From contig JAAVYI010000017.1 in NCBI GenBank assembly GCA_022791055.1, positions 1 through 64,000 on the forward strand: a DNA stretch of 64,000 bases. Direction: 5' to 3'. Of the stretch, positions 42,724 to 51,543 are shown piece by piece; position 1 is the first letter of the stretch, and each line of letters opens with the position of its first letter. The position numbers and the translations under genes were made by a program. The stretch is from Clostridia bacterium. GTDB lineage: Bacteria; Bacillota; Clostridia; Christensenellales; Pumilibacteraceae. Below the pieces are notes generated by a model. That model saw only the letters and a program-made list of their open reading frames with translations. It made no database searches and was not told the DNA's origin.

Positions 42724-43613
42724 TAGGCTTTCCCTCCGACGATGTTTAATTGCCGCATGACTTTTAACAGCGTTTCGGCGTGCGCAGGTTCCATTTCGGT
42801 CAACGGCAGACGCGGCGCGCCGGCCTTGATGCCGATATATTCGAGCGCTTTTTTGGCGGGAATGGGGTTGACCTCGCTAAACAACGCTTTCATAAACGGC
42901 GCAAGTTTGAATTGCAGTTTGGCCGCCTCGGGATAGCGATTTTCCGCGCATAAGTCGGTCAGCGTTTTCATCTCTCGGGGAATGACGTTGGCCGCCACCG
43001 AAATGACGCCTTTTGCGCCTAAACTCATAGCGACGCTCGTCAAACTGTCGTCGCCGCTGTACCAGTCCATTTTACCGTCGATCGCGGCCGCCATAGCCAG
43101 CATTTGATCGATGTCGCCGCTGGCCTCTTTGAGCGCAACGACGTTTTTCAGTTCGGCCAGTCGCGCGCCCGTTTCCGGCTCGATATTGACGCGCGTGCGG
43201 GTGGGGACGTTGTAGGCGATAATCGGAATGCCGACGGCGTCGTTGACCGCTTTATAGTGCGCGAAAAGACCGTTTTGCGTGCATTTGTTGTAGTAGGGCG
43301 TGACGACCAAAATACCGTCGGCGCCCAATGTTTCGGCGCGGCGGCTTTTGGTCACGGCGTCGGCCGTCGCGTTCGAGCCGGTGCCGGCGTATACCGGGAT
43401 ACGGCCGTGTACGGTCAAAATGACGAATTGTAAAAATTCCTCGCGTTCGGCCGCCGTCATTGTCGACGGCTCGCCGGTCGTCCCCAAAGCGAACAGCGCG
43501 GCCGCGCCGCCGGCGATAATGTGTTCGACCAGTCGTTCGGTTTCGGCATAGTTGACGCCCGTCTCCGAAAACGGCGTTACCATGGCGACGCCGACACCGT
43601 TGAATAAACTCAT
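42723..43613 (-). CDS. dapA: 4-hydroxy-tetrahydrodipicolinate synthase
   Basis: Condenses pyruvate with aspartate semialdehyde. A 296-residue TIM barrel with GTTGEPSTMTAAER (about 44-57), the Tyr of VVTPYYNK and IIAYNVPTRT, and the Schiff-base lysine in VALKEASGD (about 162). GAGGTG precedes the ATG. It follows asd by 64 bases. Confidence 0.97.
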   Translation of the reverse strand: MSLFNGVGVAMVTPFSETGVNYAETERLVEHIIAGGAAALFALGTTGEPSTMTAAEREEFLQFVILTVHGRIPVYAGTGSNATADAVTKSRRAETLGADGILVVTPYYNKCTQNGLFAHYKAVNDAVGIPIIAYNVPTRTRVNIEPETGARLAELKNVVALKEASGDIDQMLAMAAAIDGKMDWYSGDDSLTSVAMSLGAKGVISVAANVIPREMKTLTDLCAENRYPEAAKLQFKLAPFMKALFSEVNPIPAKKALEYIGIKAGAPRLPLTEMEPAHAETLLKVMRQLNIVGGKA

Positions 43614-43677
43614 AGTACACCTCGATATAGTTTAGTTTGCAAAGTCGTCCGCGCCAAAAACGCGATCGCCCGCGCGT

Positions 43678-44676
43678 TTAATATTTGCCGGAAATGATCC
43701 GCTCGGCGATCTGTACCGCGTTGGTCGCGGCGCCCTTGCGGATATTGTCGGCTACCACCCACATATTGATGCCGCTGTCTACGCTGTCGTCAAGCCGCAC
43801 GCGGCCGACGAACACTTCGTCGCGGTCGGCACACTCGAGCGCCGTAGGGTAGACCAGGTTGGCCGGATCGTCCATAACGACGACGCCCTCGGCTTTTTGT
43901 AAGACGTCCAAAACACCCGCGCGCGTCACCGGCTTTTCAAACTCGACGTTGACGCTCTCGCTGTGTCCGTAGTACACGGGTACGCGCGCCGTCGTCGCGG
44001 TGATGCGTAGCGACTGATCTTCCAAAATCTTTTTGGTTTCGAAGATCATTTTCTGTTCTTCCTTGGTGTAGCCGTCGTCTAGAAATACGTCGATGTGCGG
44101 CAGAATGTTGCCGGCGATCGGCTTGGGGAATTTCTGCGGCGCAGCGCCTTTTAAGCCGTTTTCCAGATCGCTGTAGCCGCCGACGCCCGCGCCCGAAACG
44201 GCCTGATAGGTCGAATAGACGATGCGCTTAATGCGGAACGCGCGGTGCAACGGCGCCAGGGCTACGACCGCCTGAATGGTCGAGCAGTTGGGGTTGGCGA
44301 TAATGCCGTGATGATTTTTGATGGCGTGTGCGTTGACTTCGGGAACGACGAGCGGCACTTCCGGGTCGGTGCGCCACTGGCTGGAATTGTCGATGACGAT
44401 CGCGCCGCATTCGGCAAAAATCGGCGCGAACGTCTTGCTCGTACCCGCGCCTGCCGAGAACAGCGCAATATCGATATGACGGCTGCGCACGTTTTCCTCG
44501 GTCAGCTCGATGACGGTGTACGACTTACCCAAAAAGTCGACGGTCTTTCCGGCCGAACGCGCCGAAGCGAAGAGATAGAGGTTGCCGATCGGCGGTTTGC
44601 GCTCGGCCAGCACCTGCAACATCTTGCGGCCGACCATTCCGGTCGCGCCGACGACGGCGAAATCATACGTTTTCAT
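43678..44676 (-). CDS. asd: Aspartate-semialdehyde dehydrogenase
   Basis: Produces aspartate semialdehyde for lysine, threonine and methionine. A 332-residue enzyme with the NADP fold FAVVGATGMVGRKMLQVL, SAGAGTSK, DNSSQWR and the catalytic Cys in IANPNCSTIQ (about 127), plus the His of RVPVYYGHSESV. ATG 44676 is preferred: GAAGGAG lies 12 bases upstream, whereas the in-frame TTG at 44697 is immediately followed by that site. It is the first gene behind the lysine riboswitch. Confidence 0.95.
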   Translation of the reverse strand: MKTYDFAVVGATGMVGRKMLQVLAERKPPIGNLYLFASARSAGKTVDFLGKSYTVIELTEENVRSRHIDIALFSAGAGTSKTFAPIFAECGAIVIDNSSQWRTDPEVPLVVPEVNAHAIKNHHGIIANPNCSTIQAVVALAPLHRAFRIKRIVYSTYQAVSGAGVGGYSDLENGLKGAAPQKFPKPIAGNILPHIDVFLDDGYTKEEQKMIFETKKILEDQSLRITATTARVPVYYGHSESVNVEFEKPVTRAGVLDVLQKAEGVVVMDDPANLVYPTALECADRDEVFVGRVRLDDSVDSGINMWVVADNIRKGAATNAVQIAERIISGKY

Positions 44677-44714
44677 TTTATGTTCTTTCTCCTTCAAAAG
44701 TGGTATACGAAATT

Positions 44715-44742
44715 AAAAAAAGACAGTCGCACACGGACTGCC
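44715..44742 (-). terminator. Attenuator terminator of the asd-dapA-dapB leader
   Basis: On the - strand GGCAGTC pairs with GACTGTC around CGTGTGC, followed by seven T. It lies between the riboswitch and asd and is the expected expression platform: lysine binding would favour this hairpin and stop transcription. Confidence 0.87.
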
Positions 44743-44766
44743 TTGAACGAAACCGTTTTTCAGGGC

Positions 44767-44960
44767 GTCAATGTGCTTCATTCTCTAATAGACGAGAACG
44801 ACAGTTGCGGCGGTGTTATCCGACGCACCCAACCCGCGCCGGGTGCCGTATTGACGCAGATTTCGGCGCAGATACCCTTTGACCTTCCGCCGCGGTCGGC
44901 ACAAATGACCGCGTAAACGTGTTTCGGGAAAGCTACTCTTGCTCTGCGCTCCTCATTAAC
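44767..44960 (-). promoter_or_regulatory. Lysine riboswitch (L box)
   Basis: Read on the - strand, the leader shows the L-box landmarks in order. GAGGAGCGC is followed by AAGAGTAG, then GGTCAAAGGGTATCTGCGCCGAA (L-box GGCTGAAAGG...GCCGAA region) from 44890 leftwards. A hairpin CACCC/GGGTG comes next, then ACTGTCGTTCTC pairing with GAGAAT. The closing stem pairs GTTAATG (44960-44954) with CATTGAC (44773-44767). It sits between a consensus promoter and the attenuator ahead of asd, the expected context. The boundaries are by eye. Confidence 0.87.
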
Positions 44961-44966
44961 AACCCT

Positions 44967-44995
44967 ATTATACAGTATAGGTACGCGTATGTCAA
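44967..44995 (-). promoter_or_regulatory. Promoter of the asd-dapA-dapB operon
   Basis: On the - strand a perfect TTGACA (44995-44990), 17 bases and a perfect TATAAT (44972-44967). Transcription would begin near 44960, at the first base of the riboswitch closing stem. Confidence 0.93.
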
Positions 44996-45041
44996 CAATT
45001 TGGCTAACGATATTTTTTTTTCAAATTGCACTTGAAAGAAC

Positions 45042-45070
45042 TTGAATTTATTTGCCGCTTGTTGTATAAT
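45042..45070 (+). promoter_or_regulatory. Promoter of the M20 gene, apparently leaderless
   Basis: TTGAAT (45042-45047), 17 bases, TATAAT (45065-45070). Only six bases separate the -10 box from the ATG at 45077, so the transcript probably begins at or beside the start codon. Confidence 0.78.
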
Positions 45071-45076
45071 AGAACA

Positions 45077-46186
45077 ATGGATATTTCGACCCCGGTCAAA
45101 AATCTGCTGGACGACGCCGTAAGTTTAAGGCGCGACCTGCACCGCATACCCGAGATCAGCGAATGCGAGACGCAAACGTCCGCCTATATCCGTGCCGAAC
45201 TGGAGCGGATCGGCCTGCGGGTCAAGTCGGTCGGGACAGGCCTCTATACCACGGTCAAGGGAACGGCGAGCGATCGGCGCACGATCGGATTCCGCGCCGA
45301 CATCGACGCGCTGCCGATCGTCGAAAAGAGCGGCGAGCCGTTTGCGTCGACCAACGGTTGTATGCACGCGTGCGGACACGACGGGCATACGACGGCGCTA
45401 TTGTTGCTCGCGCGGCTTTTGACCGAACACCCGCCGCAACATAATATCCGCCTGATTTTTCAATTCGGCGAGGAGGGCGCGGGCGGCGCCGAGCGCATGA
45501 TCGAAGGCGGCGCGCTTGACGGCGTCGACGAGATCTACGCCTATCATGTTTGCCCCGAACTGGAAGTCGGGAAATTCGCGTCGGCGCCGGGCGCGTTGTT
45601 CGCCGGCACCGTCGAGTTCGACGTCACGTTTACCGGCCGCGCTTCGCACTGCGCCACCCGCGAGCAGGGGGTCGACGCGCTCCATGCCGCCGCGCGGTTG
45701 GTGCGCGACTTGCCCGAGATCGTCGAGCCGTTCCGCAACAATGCATTGTTGCACGTCGGCAAGCTGACGGCCGGCAGCGCGCGCAACATTGTCGCGGATA
45801 AGGCGGTCGCCGAATGTTCGTTTCGGTTCTTCGACGAGGCCGATCGGGAAAACGGCATGATGCGGTTGGAACGCAAACTGGTCGAGATCACCAACGCCAC
45901 CGGCGCCGATCATACCGTCGTCGTGCACAGCGTGTATCGGCCGCTGATCAATTCGGCCTATGCGCTCGAGCGGTTCAAGCAGTTCGCCGACGTCGAGGAG
46001 ATCGCGCCGCGATACACGGCCGAGGACTTTTCGGCGTACTGCGACAAAGTTCCCGGCTGTATGGTTTGGCTTGGGATCCGCGACGAAAAACATACGTCGC
46101 CTTTGCATTCGGACACGTTCGGATTCGACGAGGGCGCACTGCTGTACGGCATCGAAGCGTTTTACCGCTTGGCGACGTCGGCATAA
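45077..46186 (+). CDS. M20 family amidohydrolase, possibly N-acetyl-diaminopimelate deacetylase
   Basis: A 369-residue metal-dependent deacylase of the M20D group. Motifs are RRDLHRIPEISECE, GFRADIDALPI, the metal-binding HACGHDGHTT (Cys and His, about 95-104), FQFGEEGAGGAERMI and a late SPLHSDTFGFDE. The length fits N-acetyl-diaminopimelate deacetylase and amino-acid N-deacylases. Its divergent position beside the lysine-regulated asd-dap genes supports a diaminopimelate role, but hippurate-type hydrolases look alike. There is no ribosome binding site, and the promoter lies immediately upstream, pointing to leaderless translation. Confidence 0.85.
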   Translation: MDISTPVKNLLDDAVSLRRDLHRIPEISECETQTSAYIRAELERIGLRVKSVGTGLYTTVKGTASDRRTIGFRADIDALPIVEKSGEPFASTNGCMHACGHDGHTTALLLLARLLTEHPPQHNIRLIFQFGEEGAGGAERMIEGGALDGVDEIYAYHVCPELEVGKFASAPGALFAGTVEFDVTFTGRASHCATREQGVDALHAAARLVRDLPEIVEPFRNNALLHVGKLTAGSARNIVADKAVAECSFRFFDEADRENGMMRLERKLVEITNATGADHTVVVHSVYRPLINSAYALERFKQFADVEEIAPRYTAEDFSAYCDKVPGCMVWLGIRDEKHTSPLHSDTFGFDEGALLYGIEAFYRLATSA

Positions 46187-46201
46187 AATAACGGAGGATA
46201 T

Positions 46202-47545
46202 ATGGCTAAAGGAAAAGGACTGATATACAGGCTGACGATGGGGCGGGACGACTTGCCCGACTTTACCCCCAACCGCTTGCCCGGCACGCGCTGGGCGCAG
46301 TTCCGCGACATCTTCAAAAACCGCTTCGGCGCGTTGGTCAAGGTCAATTTGCTGGTGCTGCTGTTTTGCTTGCCGGCGATCGCCTGGTTTGTCATCGTCA
46401 ATCTGTTGAAAACCGCCGATTCGGCTTTGGTGCCGTATTCGGGCAACATCGGATTCGGCTATCCGGTCGTCAACGACGCCGTGCAAATGGGGCAGTTGCG
46501 CGCGTTCAGTTTTGAGATTCAGCGCTGGCTGGTGATGATCCCGCTGATCATGATCGCGGGGATCGGCCTGGCCGGCGGCTTTTACGTCATGCGCCGTCTG
46601 GTGTGGGATCAGGGTATCGGCGTCGGCGGTGACTTTTTCCGCGGGATCAAGTACAACTTTCTGCCGTTCTTGTGGTCGTCGCTGTTTGTCGGCGTGTCGC
46701 TGTTTTTGGTGATGTTCAACATTCGCGCCTATAACATTATCGAGATCCACACGGCGTGGAAGATCGTCGGCATCACCGTTTCGGTCATACAGTTTATACT
46801 CATTCTGTTTATGCTGATGTTTTTGACGACGCAGGCAGTGACCTATCGGCTGAAAACCTGGGGACTGATCAAGAACAGCTTTTTGTTCGCCATCGCATTG
46901 GTGCCGCAAAACCTGTTTTTCCTGGTGCTGACCGCCATTCCGGTCTTGCTGCTGATCTTCCTGCCGACGTTCATTTCGACGATCCTCATCATGCTGTTCT
47001 GTTTTATCGGCTTTTCGTTCATTATGCTGGTGTGGACGCTGTACGCGCACAGCATGTTTGATCGGTTTATCAACGATAAAGTCGAGGGCGCGGTCAAAAA
47101 TCGCGGACTGTATAAGCGCACGCCCGAAGAGATCGAGCGCGACCGCGCGGAGAAAGCCGAACGCGACCGCCGCACGCGCAACATTCGTTTCAACAATCCG
47201 AAGAAGAAAAAGAAAGTTTCCTCGATCGATGAGGGCAGCTCGTTCGCGCCGCTGCCGACCAATTTTTCGCGCGCAGACCTCGAGCGTTTGGCGGCGGAAA
47301 AGGAGAAAGTCAAGCAGGAGATCGACGCCGAATACGACGACGTCGACGGCGAGGATTTTTATGCCGATTCGGATGCGGTCGAGCAGATGCCCGACCTTGA
47401 GACAGAGACGACCGAACCGGCCGTCGAGCAATCGCAGGAAGTAGAACAATCGCAGGAAGCCGAGCGATCGGCGGACGAGGCGAACGACGGGGCGGCTAAG
47501 GCGCAGAAAGCCAAATTGAAAATCAACGGAAACAAAAAGAAATAA
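46202..47545 (+). CDS. DUF624/YesL-like membrane protein with long charged tail
   Basis: A 447-residue protein. About six membrane helices occupy residues 40-285, starting with ALVKVNLLVLLFCLPAIAWFVIVNLL; GGDFFRGIKYNFLPF (about 142-156) recalls the conserved loop of the DUF624/YesL family. The last 160 residues are cytoplasmic, first very basic (RRTRNIRFNNPKKKKK) and then very acidic, with a small direct repeat EQSQEVEQSQEAE. It leads a run of five tightly spaced genes, with TAATG overlap to the next. The charged tail may recruit partners. Function unknown. Confidence 0.75.
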   Translation: MAKGKGLIYRLTMGRDDLPDFTPNRLPGTRWAQFRDIFKNRFGALVKVNLLVLLFCLPAIAWFVIVNLLKTADSALVPYSGNIGFGYPVVNDAVQMGQLRAFSFEIQRWLVMIPLIMIAGIGLAGGFYVMRRLVWDQGIGVGGDFFRGIKYNFLPFLWSSLFVGVSLFLVMFNIRAYNIIEIHTAWKIVGITVSVIQFILILFMLMFLTTQAVTYRLKTWGLIKNSFLFAIALVPQNLFFLVLTAIPVLLLIFLPTFISTILIMLFCFIGFSFIMLVWTLYAHSMFDRFINDKVEGAVKNRGLYKRTPEEIERDRAEKAERDRRTRNIRFNNPKKKKKVSSIDEGSSFAPLPTNFSRADLERLAAEKEKVKQEIDAEYDDVDGEDFYADSDAVEQMPDLETETTEPAVEQSQEVEQSQEAERSADEANDGAAKAQKAKLKINGNKKK

Positions 47546-48249
47546 TGTACCGCGCGCTGGCAACCTATTACGACAGGCTGATGGCCGACGTGCCTTACGG
47601 CGACTGGGTCGACTTTGCCGTGCGCTTTTTACCGGAGGGCAGCGGCGTCGATCTCGCTTGCGGAACGGGCAGTTTTACCTTGGCGCTCGCCCAACGCGGT
47701 CGCCGTGTGACCGGCGTCGACAGTAGCGCGGATATGTTGCGCGTCGCTTGCGAAAAGGCGCTTACGCGCGGCTTGCGCACAACGTTCGTGCAAAGCGATA
47801 TGACGGCGTTTTCTTGCCGTCCGGTCGATTTCGTCACTTGCGTGTGCGACGGGATCAATTATATCGAGCAGCCGGCCGACGTGTTCGCCCGCGTGTACGA
47901 AATGCTCGTTCCCGGCGGTGTCTTTTTGTTCGACGTCAGCAGCGCATACAAGCTGCGCAACACGCTCGGGGATCATACTTTTTTTTACGACGACGGAGAC
48001 CTTGTTTATATGTGGCGCAATTTCCCGCACAAAACCTATCTGGATATCGATCTTACGTTCTTTGCGCGAGAAGGCGATTTGTGGCGGCGCAGCGACGAGA
48101 GCCAGCGCCAGTTTTTGCATAGCGAACTTGCGCTCACCGAGGCGCTGCACGCGGCGGGCTTTACCGTGCAAACGTTCGGCGGCTACGCCATGCGGCCGGT
48201 GGGCAAAAACGAAGAACGCATTTGCTTTGTGTGTCGGAGGGCCGGATAA
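47545..48249 (+). CDS. Class I SAM-dependent methyltransferase
   Basis: A 234-residue methyltransferase with SAM motif I VDLACGTGSFTLALAQRG (about 35-52), VTGVDSSADML, and DFVTCVCDGINYI. The C-terminal half has a substrate region (FFYDDGDLVYMWRNF) seen in small-molecule or tRNA-type enzymes of this group. TAATG overlaps link it to the membrane protein before and the TPR protein after. Confidence 0.88.
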   Translation: MYRALATYYDRLMADVPYGDWVDFAVRFLPEGSGVDLACGTGSFTLALAQRGRRVTGVDSSADMLRVACEKALTRGLRTTFVQSDMTAFSCRPVDFVTCVCDGINYIEQPADVFARVYEMLVPGGVFLFDVSSAYKLRNTLGDHTFFYDDGDLVYMWRNFPHKTYLDIDLTFFAREGDLWRRSDESQRQFLHSELALTEALHAAGFTVQTFGGYAMRPVGKNEERICFVCRRAG

Positions 48250-49892
48250 TGGGCGAGATACTGGATTTCAAGCCCGACGCCGCATTTCTCAACACGGCGG
48301 GCAAGCGGGCGGTTGAAGAAGGCGACTACGGCACGGCGGTGACGCTGTTGCATAAAGCGGCCGAGCTGTGTCCGGACAACACCGACTATCCGATCGATTT
48401 GGCGATGTGTTATGTCGCCATGGACGCGGTCGAAGAAGGACGCAGCATTCTCGAAGAGCAGTTCGGCTTGCACCGCAACATGACCGGCGCGGCGTATATG
48501 GCCTATGCGCATTGTTTTGTCGACGGATCCGATTTCCGCGTCGCTATCGATTTGTTGCGGCGTATCAAGGACGACGAGGTATCGCGCCTATTGCCCGACG
48601 CGCACGAAGGCCCGGCGTTCGATCTCGAGTTTGAAGATCCGCCCGACATCATGCTGGCCGACGACGCCGAATCGGTCGGCGAGCAGTTGCGTGCGTTGGT
48701 CGAGGACGAAAATCTGACGGGCGCGACGAAACTGCTCAACGGCATGGATAAACAGTCGATCAACTATCCGGAAGCGCTCAAGGCTGTTGCGATGATTTGC
48801 TTGGCGCAGGATAAGCGGAAAAAAGCGCGGCAGTATCTACTGAAAACGCTGGAGATCCGTCCCGACGACGTGTTTGCCTTGACCGGGTTGGTGCTGGTGG
48901 ATGAGGATGCCGCGCGCCGCGCGCAGTATTTGACGCAGTTATGCGGGATCGAGCCGAACGGCTACGGAGAGTTGGCGCGTATCTGTACCGCCGCGCGCAT
49001 TGCCGGCGTGACGCCCGAATCGCTCAAGCTGATCGAGGCGATGTACGAGCGGTTCCCGATGCGCAAGGAAGTGCTGGAGGCGATGATCAAGCTGTACGCC
49101 AATGCCGGGTTGTGCGACAAGGCGCGCGAGATCGCGTTTGTCGCGCGTCGACTGTACCCGCGCGACTGTGTGCTGACGGAGTTGCACCGCATGGTTGCCG
49201 ATCTGCAAGGGGTGGGCGAACTGCCGCTCGACGACGGGTTGGGCGCGGACGAGACGGAGCGACGTATCGACGCGTTGGAGACCTGGCTGGAGCGCAAAGG
49301 AAGCATTCATGCCGTCGAAAAGGGCTTACAGGAAAACGCGCACATGCGTGAGACCGTGCGTTGGTTATTCCAAAGCGATCTATACGGGGTGCAAGCCAAC
49401 GTCGGCAGCTTTTTGGCGCAGTCGGAGGCGTGGCAACCGTTCATTCGCGCGCAGTTGTTGCGCGACGCGCCCGACGGCCTCAAGTTCGAATATATCCGCG
49501 CGTTGCTGTTCTACGCCCGCGACAAACGCTATCACTTGATTTCGGGCGGCCGCTATTATGAGTACGAGCCGCACCTGCCGCTCCGCGCTTGCGAGGCCTT
49601 TCTCGACGCCTATTACACCGCTTTTGCGGGACTGAGCGTGTCGCAGGACGACTTCGAGCACAAGCTCGACAGGCTGTTCAAGACGACGGTGCGCGCGTTC
49701 GGCGGCAAGACGCTCGAAGGAAAAGACGATTCCGACTGTATTGCCGCGGCCATGGTGTACGCCATGCGCTGCCGCAAACCGTACTTGACCAAGACCGACA
49801 TTACCGAGTTGTTTAACATCGGATCGGACGAACTCAACGAATATACAAAACTGTATTTTACGACTAAGAAGGGAGGACGCAAAAATGCTTGA
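48249..49892 (+). CDS. TPR-repeat protein
   Basis: A 547-residue soluble protein. Helical tetratricopeptide-like repeats begin at residue 8 (FLNTAGKRAVEEGDYGTAVTLLHKAAELCPDNTDYPIDLAMCYV) and recur around 70-110 and 160-280 (KKARQYLLKTLEIRPDDVFALTGLVLV). The C-terminal half is helical and unassigned. The ATG shares a base with the methyltransferase stop; an in-frame start 27 bases earlier lies inside that gene. It probably acts as a scaffold for its operon partners. Confidence 0.8.
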   Translation: MGEILDFKPDAAFLNTAGKRAVEEGDYGTAVTLLHKAAELCPDNTDYPIDLAMCYVAMDAVEEGRSILEEQFGLHRNMTGAAYMAYAHCFVDGSDFRVAIDLLRRIKDDEVSRLLPDAHEGPAFDLEFEDPPDIMLADDAESVGEQLRALVEDENLTGATKLLNGMDKQSINYPEALKAVAMICLAQDKRKKARQYLLKTLEIRPDDVFALTGLVLVDEDAARRAQYLTQLCGIEPNGYGELARICTAARIAGVTPESLKLIEAMYERFPMRKEVLEAMIKLYANAGLCDKAREIAFVARRLYPRDCVLTELHRMVADLQGVGELPLDDGLGADETERRIDALETWLERKGSIHAVEKGLQENAHMRETVRWLFQSDLYGVQANVGSFLAQSEAWQPFIRAQLLRDAPDGLKFEYIRALLFYARDKRYHLISGGRYYEYEPHLPLRACEAFLDAYYTAFAGLSVSQDDFEHKLDRLFKTTVRAFGGKTLEGKDDSDCIAAAMVYAMRCRKPYLTKTDITELFNIGSDELNEYTKLYFTTKKGGRKNA

Positions 49893-50691
49893 TTTTGACA
49901 AGATGTTCGAGGACTACGCCTTGCGCTACTACGAGGAACACGCCGACGACTTCGAGACGCCGGAGGAGATGGAGGCGGTCATGCCCGACATCTACGAGCA
50001 GTGGGCGGATGCGCCTTCCGCCGCTTTGGGCGGGATCGCGCCGCGCGCGTTCTTCGATCGCATTGCCGATCCCGACGAACTGGTCGATATTCTGATCGGC
50101 ACGTCGGAGGGCGAGGCCAACCCGTGTTCGCTGCTGATCGACCGCATCGCGCAGGTGCCGGAGACGGCGCCGCGGTTGAGCGCGCTCATTCGAGACGGCA
50201 GCAACGTCAAGGCGGTCATGCTGGCAATCAACCTGCTGTCCGACATGGACGCGTTGCACCCGTTCGATGCTTATGTCGCATGGCTGACCGACGAAAATAT
50301 CGACAACGAGCAACGCGAACTGGCCGTCGAGGTCATGACCGACCACGCCGACGAAGTGGCGGAAGCGCTGTACGGACTTTTGGAAAACGCTACGCTCGCG
50401 CAAAAGACGGTCATCGCCGAAATTCTCGTCAACGCCAAGCACGACGAGCGCACCTATCAGCTGTTGCTCGAACTGTTGACCGAGGGGGACAACGTGCCGC
50501 TGTACGCCGGGTATTTGGGCAAATACGGCGACGAGCGGGCGGCGGCCGTATTATATCGTATGCTCGACGACTGCAACTATCTCGAATACATAGAGATCAA
50601 AAACGCCATCGAGCGTATGGGCGGCGTGGTTGACGACGTGCGAGACTTCAGCCAAGACCCGTACTACCGCGCGCTCAAAAATCTGAAATAG
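49885..50691 (+). CDS. Helical-repeat (HEAT-like) protein of unknown function
   Basis: A 268-residue acidic protein. From about residue 70 it consists of paired helices of roughly 35 residues (for example VKAVMLAINLLSDMD, RELAVEVMTDHADEVAEALYGLLENATLAQKTVIAEILV, RTYQLLLELLTEGDNVPLYAGYLGKYGDERAAAVLYRML), the texture of a HEAT-like solenoid. It overlaps the TPR gene by 8 bases and precedes the HD gene by 8. No family was recognised. Confidence 0.7.
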   Translation: MLDFDKMFEDYALRYYEEHADDFETPEEMEAVMPDIYEQWADAPSAALGGIAPRAFFDRIADPDELVDILIGTSEGEANPCSLLIDRIAQVPETAPRLSALIRDGSNVKAVMLAINLLSDMDALHPFDAYVAWLTDENIDNEQRELAVEVMTDHADEVAEALYGLLENATLAQKTVIAEILVNAKHDERTYQLLLELLTEGDNVPLYAGYLGKYGDERAAAVLYRMLDDCNYLEYIEIKNAIERMGGVVDDVRDFSQDPYYRALKNLK

Positions 50692-50699
50692 GAGTCGTA

Positions 50700-51425
50700 A
50701 TGAAAGTCGTAACCCTGGACATGGTAAGATCCAACCCCAATTTCTCCAAACTGATCGAGACGGCCAATAATAACCTTGAAGTCATGGGATATACCGAACA
50801 CGGGCTGCGGCACGTCGGATACGTTTCGCGCACGACGGCCAACCTTTTGCAAGAGTTGGGGTACGACGCGCGTACCGTCGAACTGGGCGCGATCGCCGGC
50901 TGGATTCACGACATCGGCAACGCGATCAACCGCAAGAATCACGGCTTGACGGGCGCGACGCTCGCCTTTGAACTGTTGATGCGCATGGGCATGGACGTGG
51001 GCGAGATTGCGGCCATCATCGGCGCGATCGGCAACCACGAGGAAGAAACCGGTTTGCCGGTCAATCCCATTTCGGCGGCCTTGATCATCGCCGACAAATC
51101 GGACGCGCACCGCAGTCGCGTGCGCAAAAAGAACTTCGACGCAGCCGACATTCACGACCGCGTCAACATGTCGATCAAAAAGAATTATTTGGCCGTCGAC
51201 GCCGACAAACGCGCCATTCGACTGGTGATCTATATGGACAACACGTCGGCAACCATGGAATATTTGCAGATCTATTTTACCCGCATGGTGCTGTGCGAAA
51301 AGGCCGCCGATTTTTTGGGCTATAAGTTCGAACTTGTCATCAACGGCTCGATCATCAACCGCCAGGATCGCGTCGCCGCCCGCAAGCCGCTGAAGTCGGA
51401 AAAGGAAGTCAGCGAAGAGGGGTAG
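50700..51425 (+). CDS. HD-domain phosphohydrolase
   Basis: A 241-residue protein with a compact HD domain: His in GLRHVGYV (about 36), the HD pair in GWIHDIGNAINRKNHG (about 67-82), and Asp in IADKSDAHRSRVRK (about 128). This matches metal-dependent nucleotide or cyclic-nucleotide phosphohydrolases. The C-terminal 90 residues are mixed alpha/beta and may bind a ligand. It closes the five-gene run. The substrate is unknown. Confidence 0.85.
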   Translation: MKVVTLDMVRSNPNFSKLIETANNNLEVMGYTEHGLRHVGYVSRTTANLLQELGYDARTVELGAIAGWIHDIGNAINRKNHGLTGATLAFELLMRMGMDVGEIAAIIGAIGNHEEETGLPVNPISAALIIADKSDAHRSRVRKKNFDAADIHDRVNMSIKKNYLAVDADKRAIRLVIYMDNTSATMEYLQIYFTRMVLCEKAADFLGYKFELVINGSIINRQDRVAARKPLKSEKEVSEEG

Positions 51426-51543
51426 GGAGTATGGCATTTGCCTATAAGGAAGTCTTTTTCAAAAGAATAATAATCCTTTAGGCCGCAAAAGGTCGGAAAT
51501 TCGGTTTTCGCATATTCGGAGAAACTGCGCCATAGACTATAGC

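Noticed and set aside
45398-47563. Very long open frame (721 codons) on the - strand opposite the M20 and DUF624-like genes
   Set aside because: It has an arginine- and histidine-rich, low-information translation, no ribosome binding site, and lies wholly antisense to two well-supported genes; it is a by-product of G+C-rich codon use.
51431-51481. Possible 16-residue peptide before the ykvI-like gene
   Set aside because: The ribosome-site-like GGGAG is only one base from its ATG and no family or conservation evidence is available.
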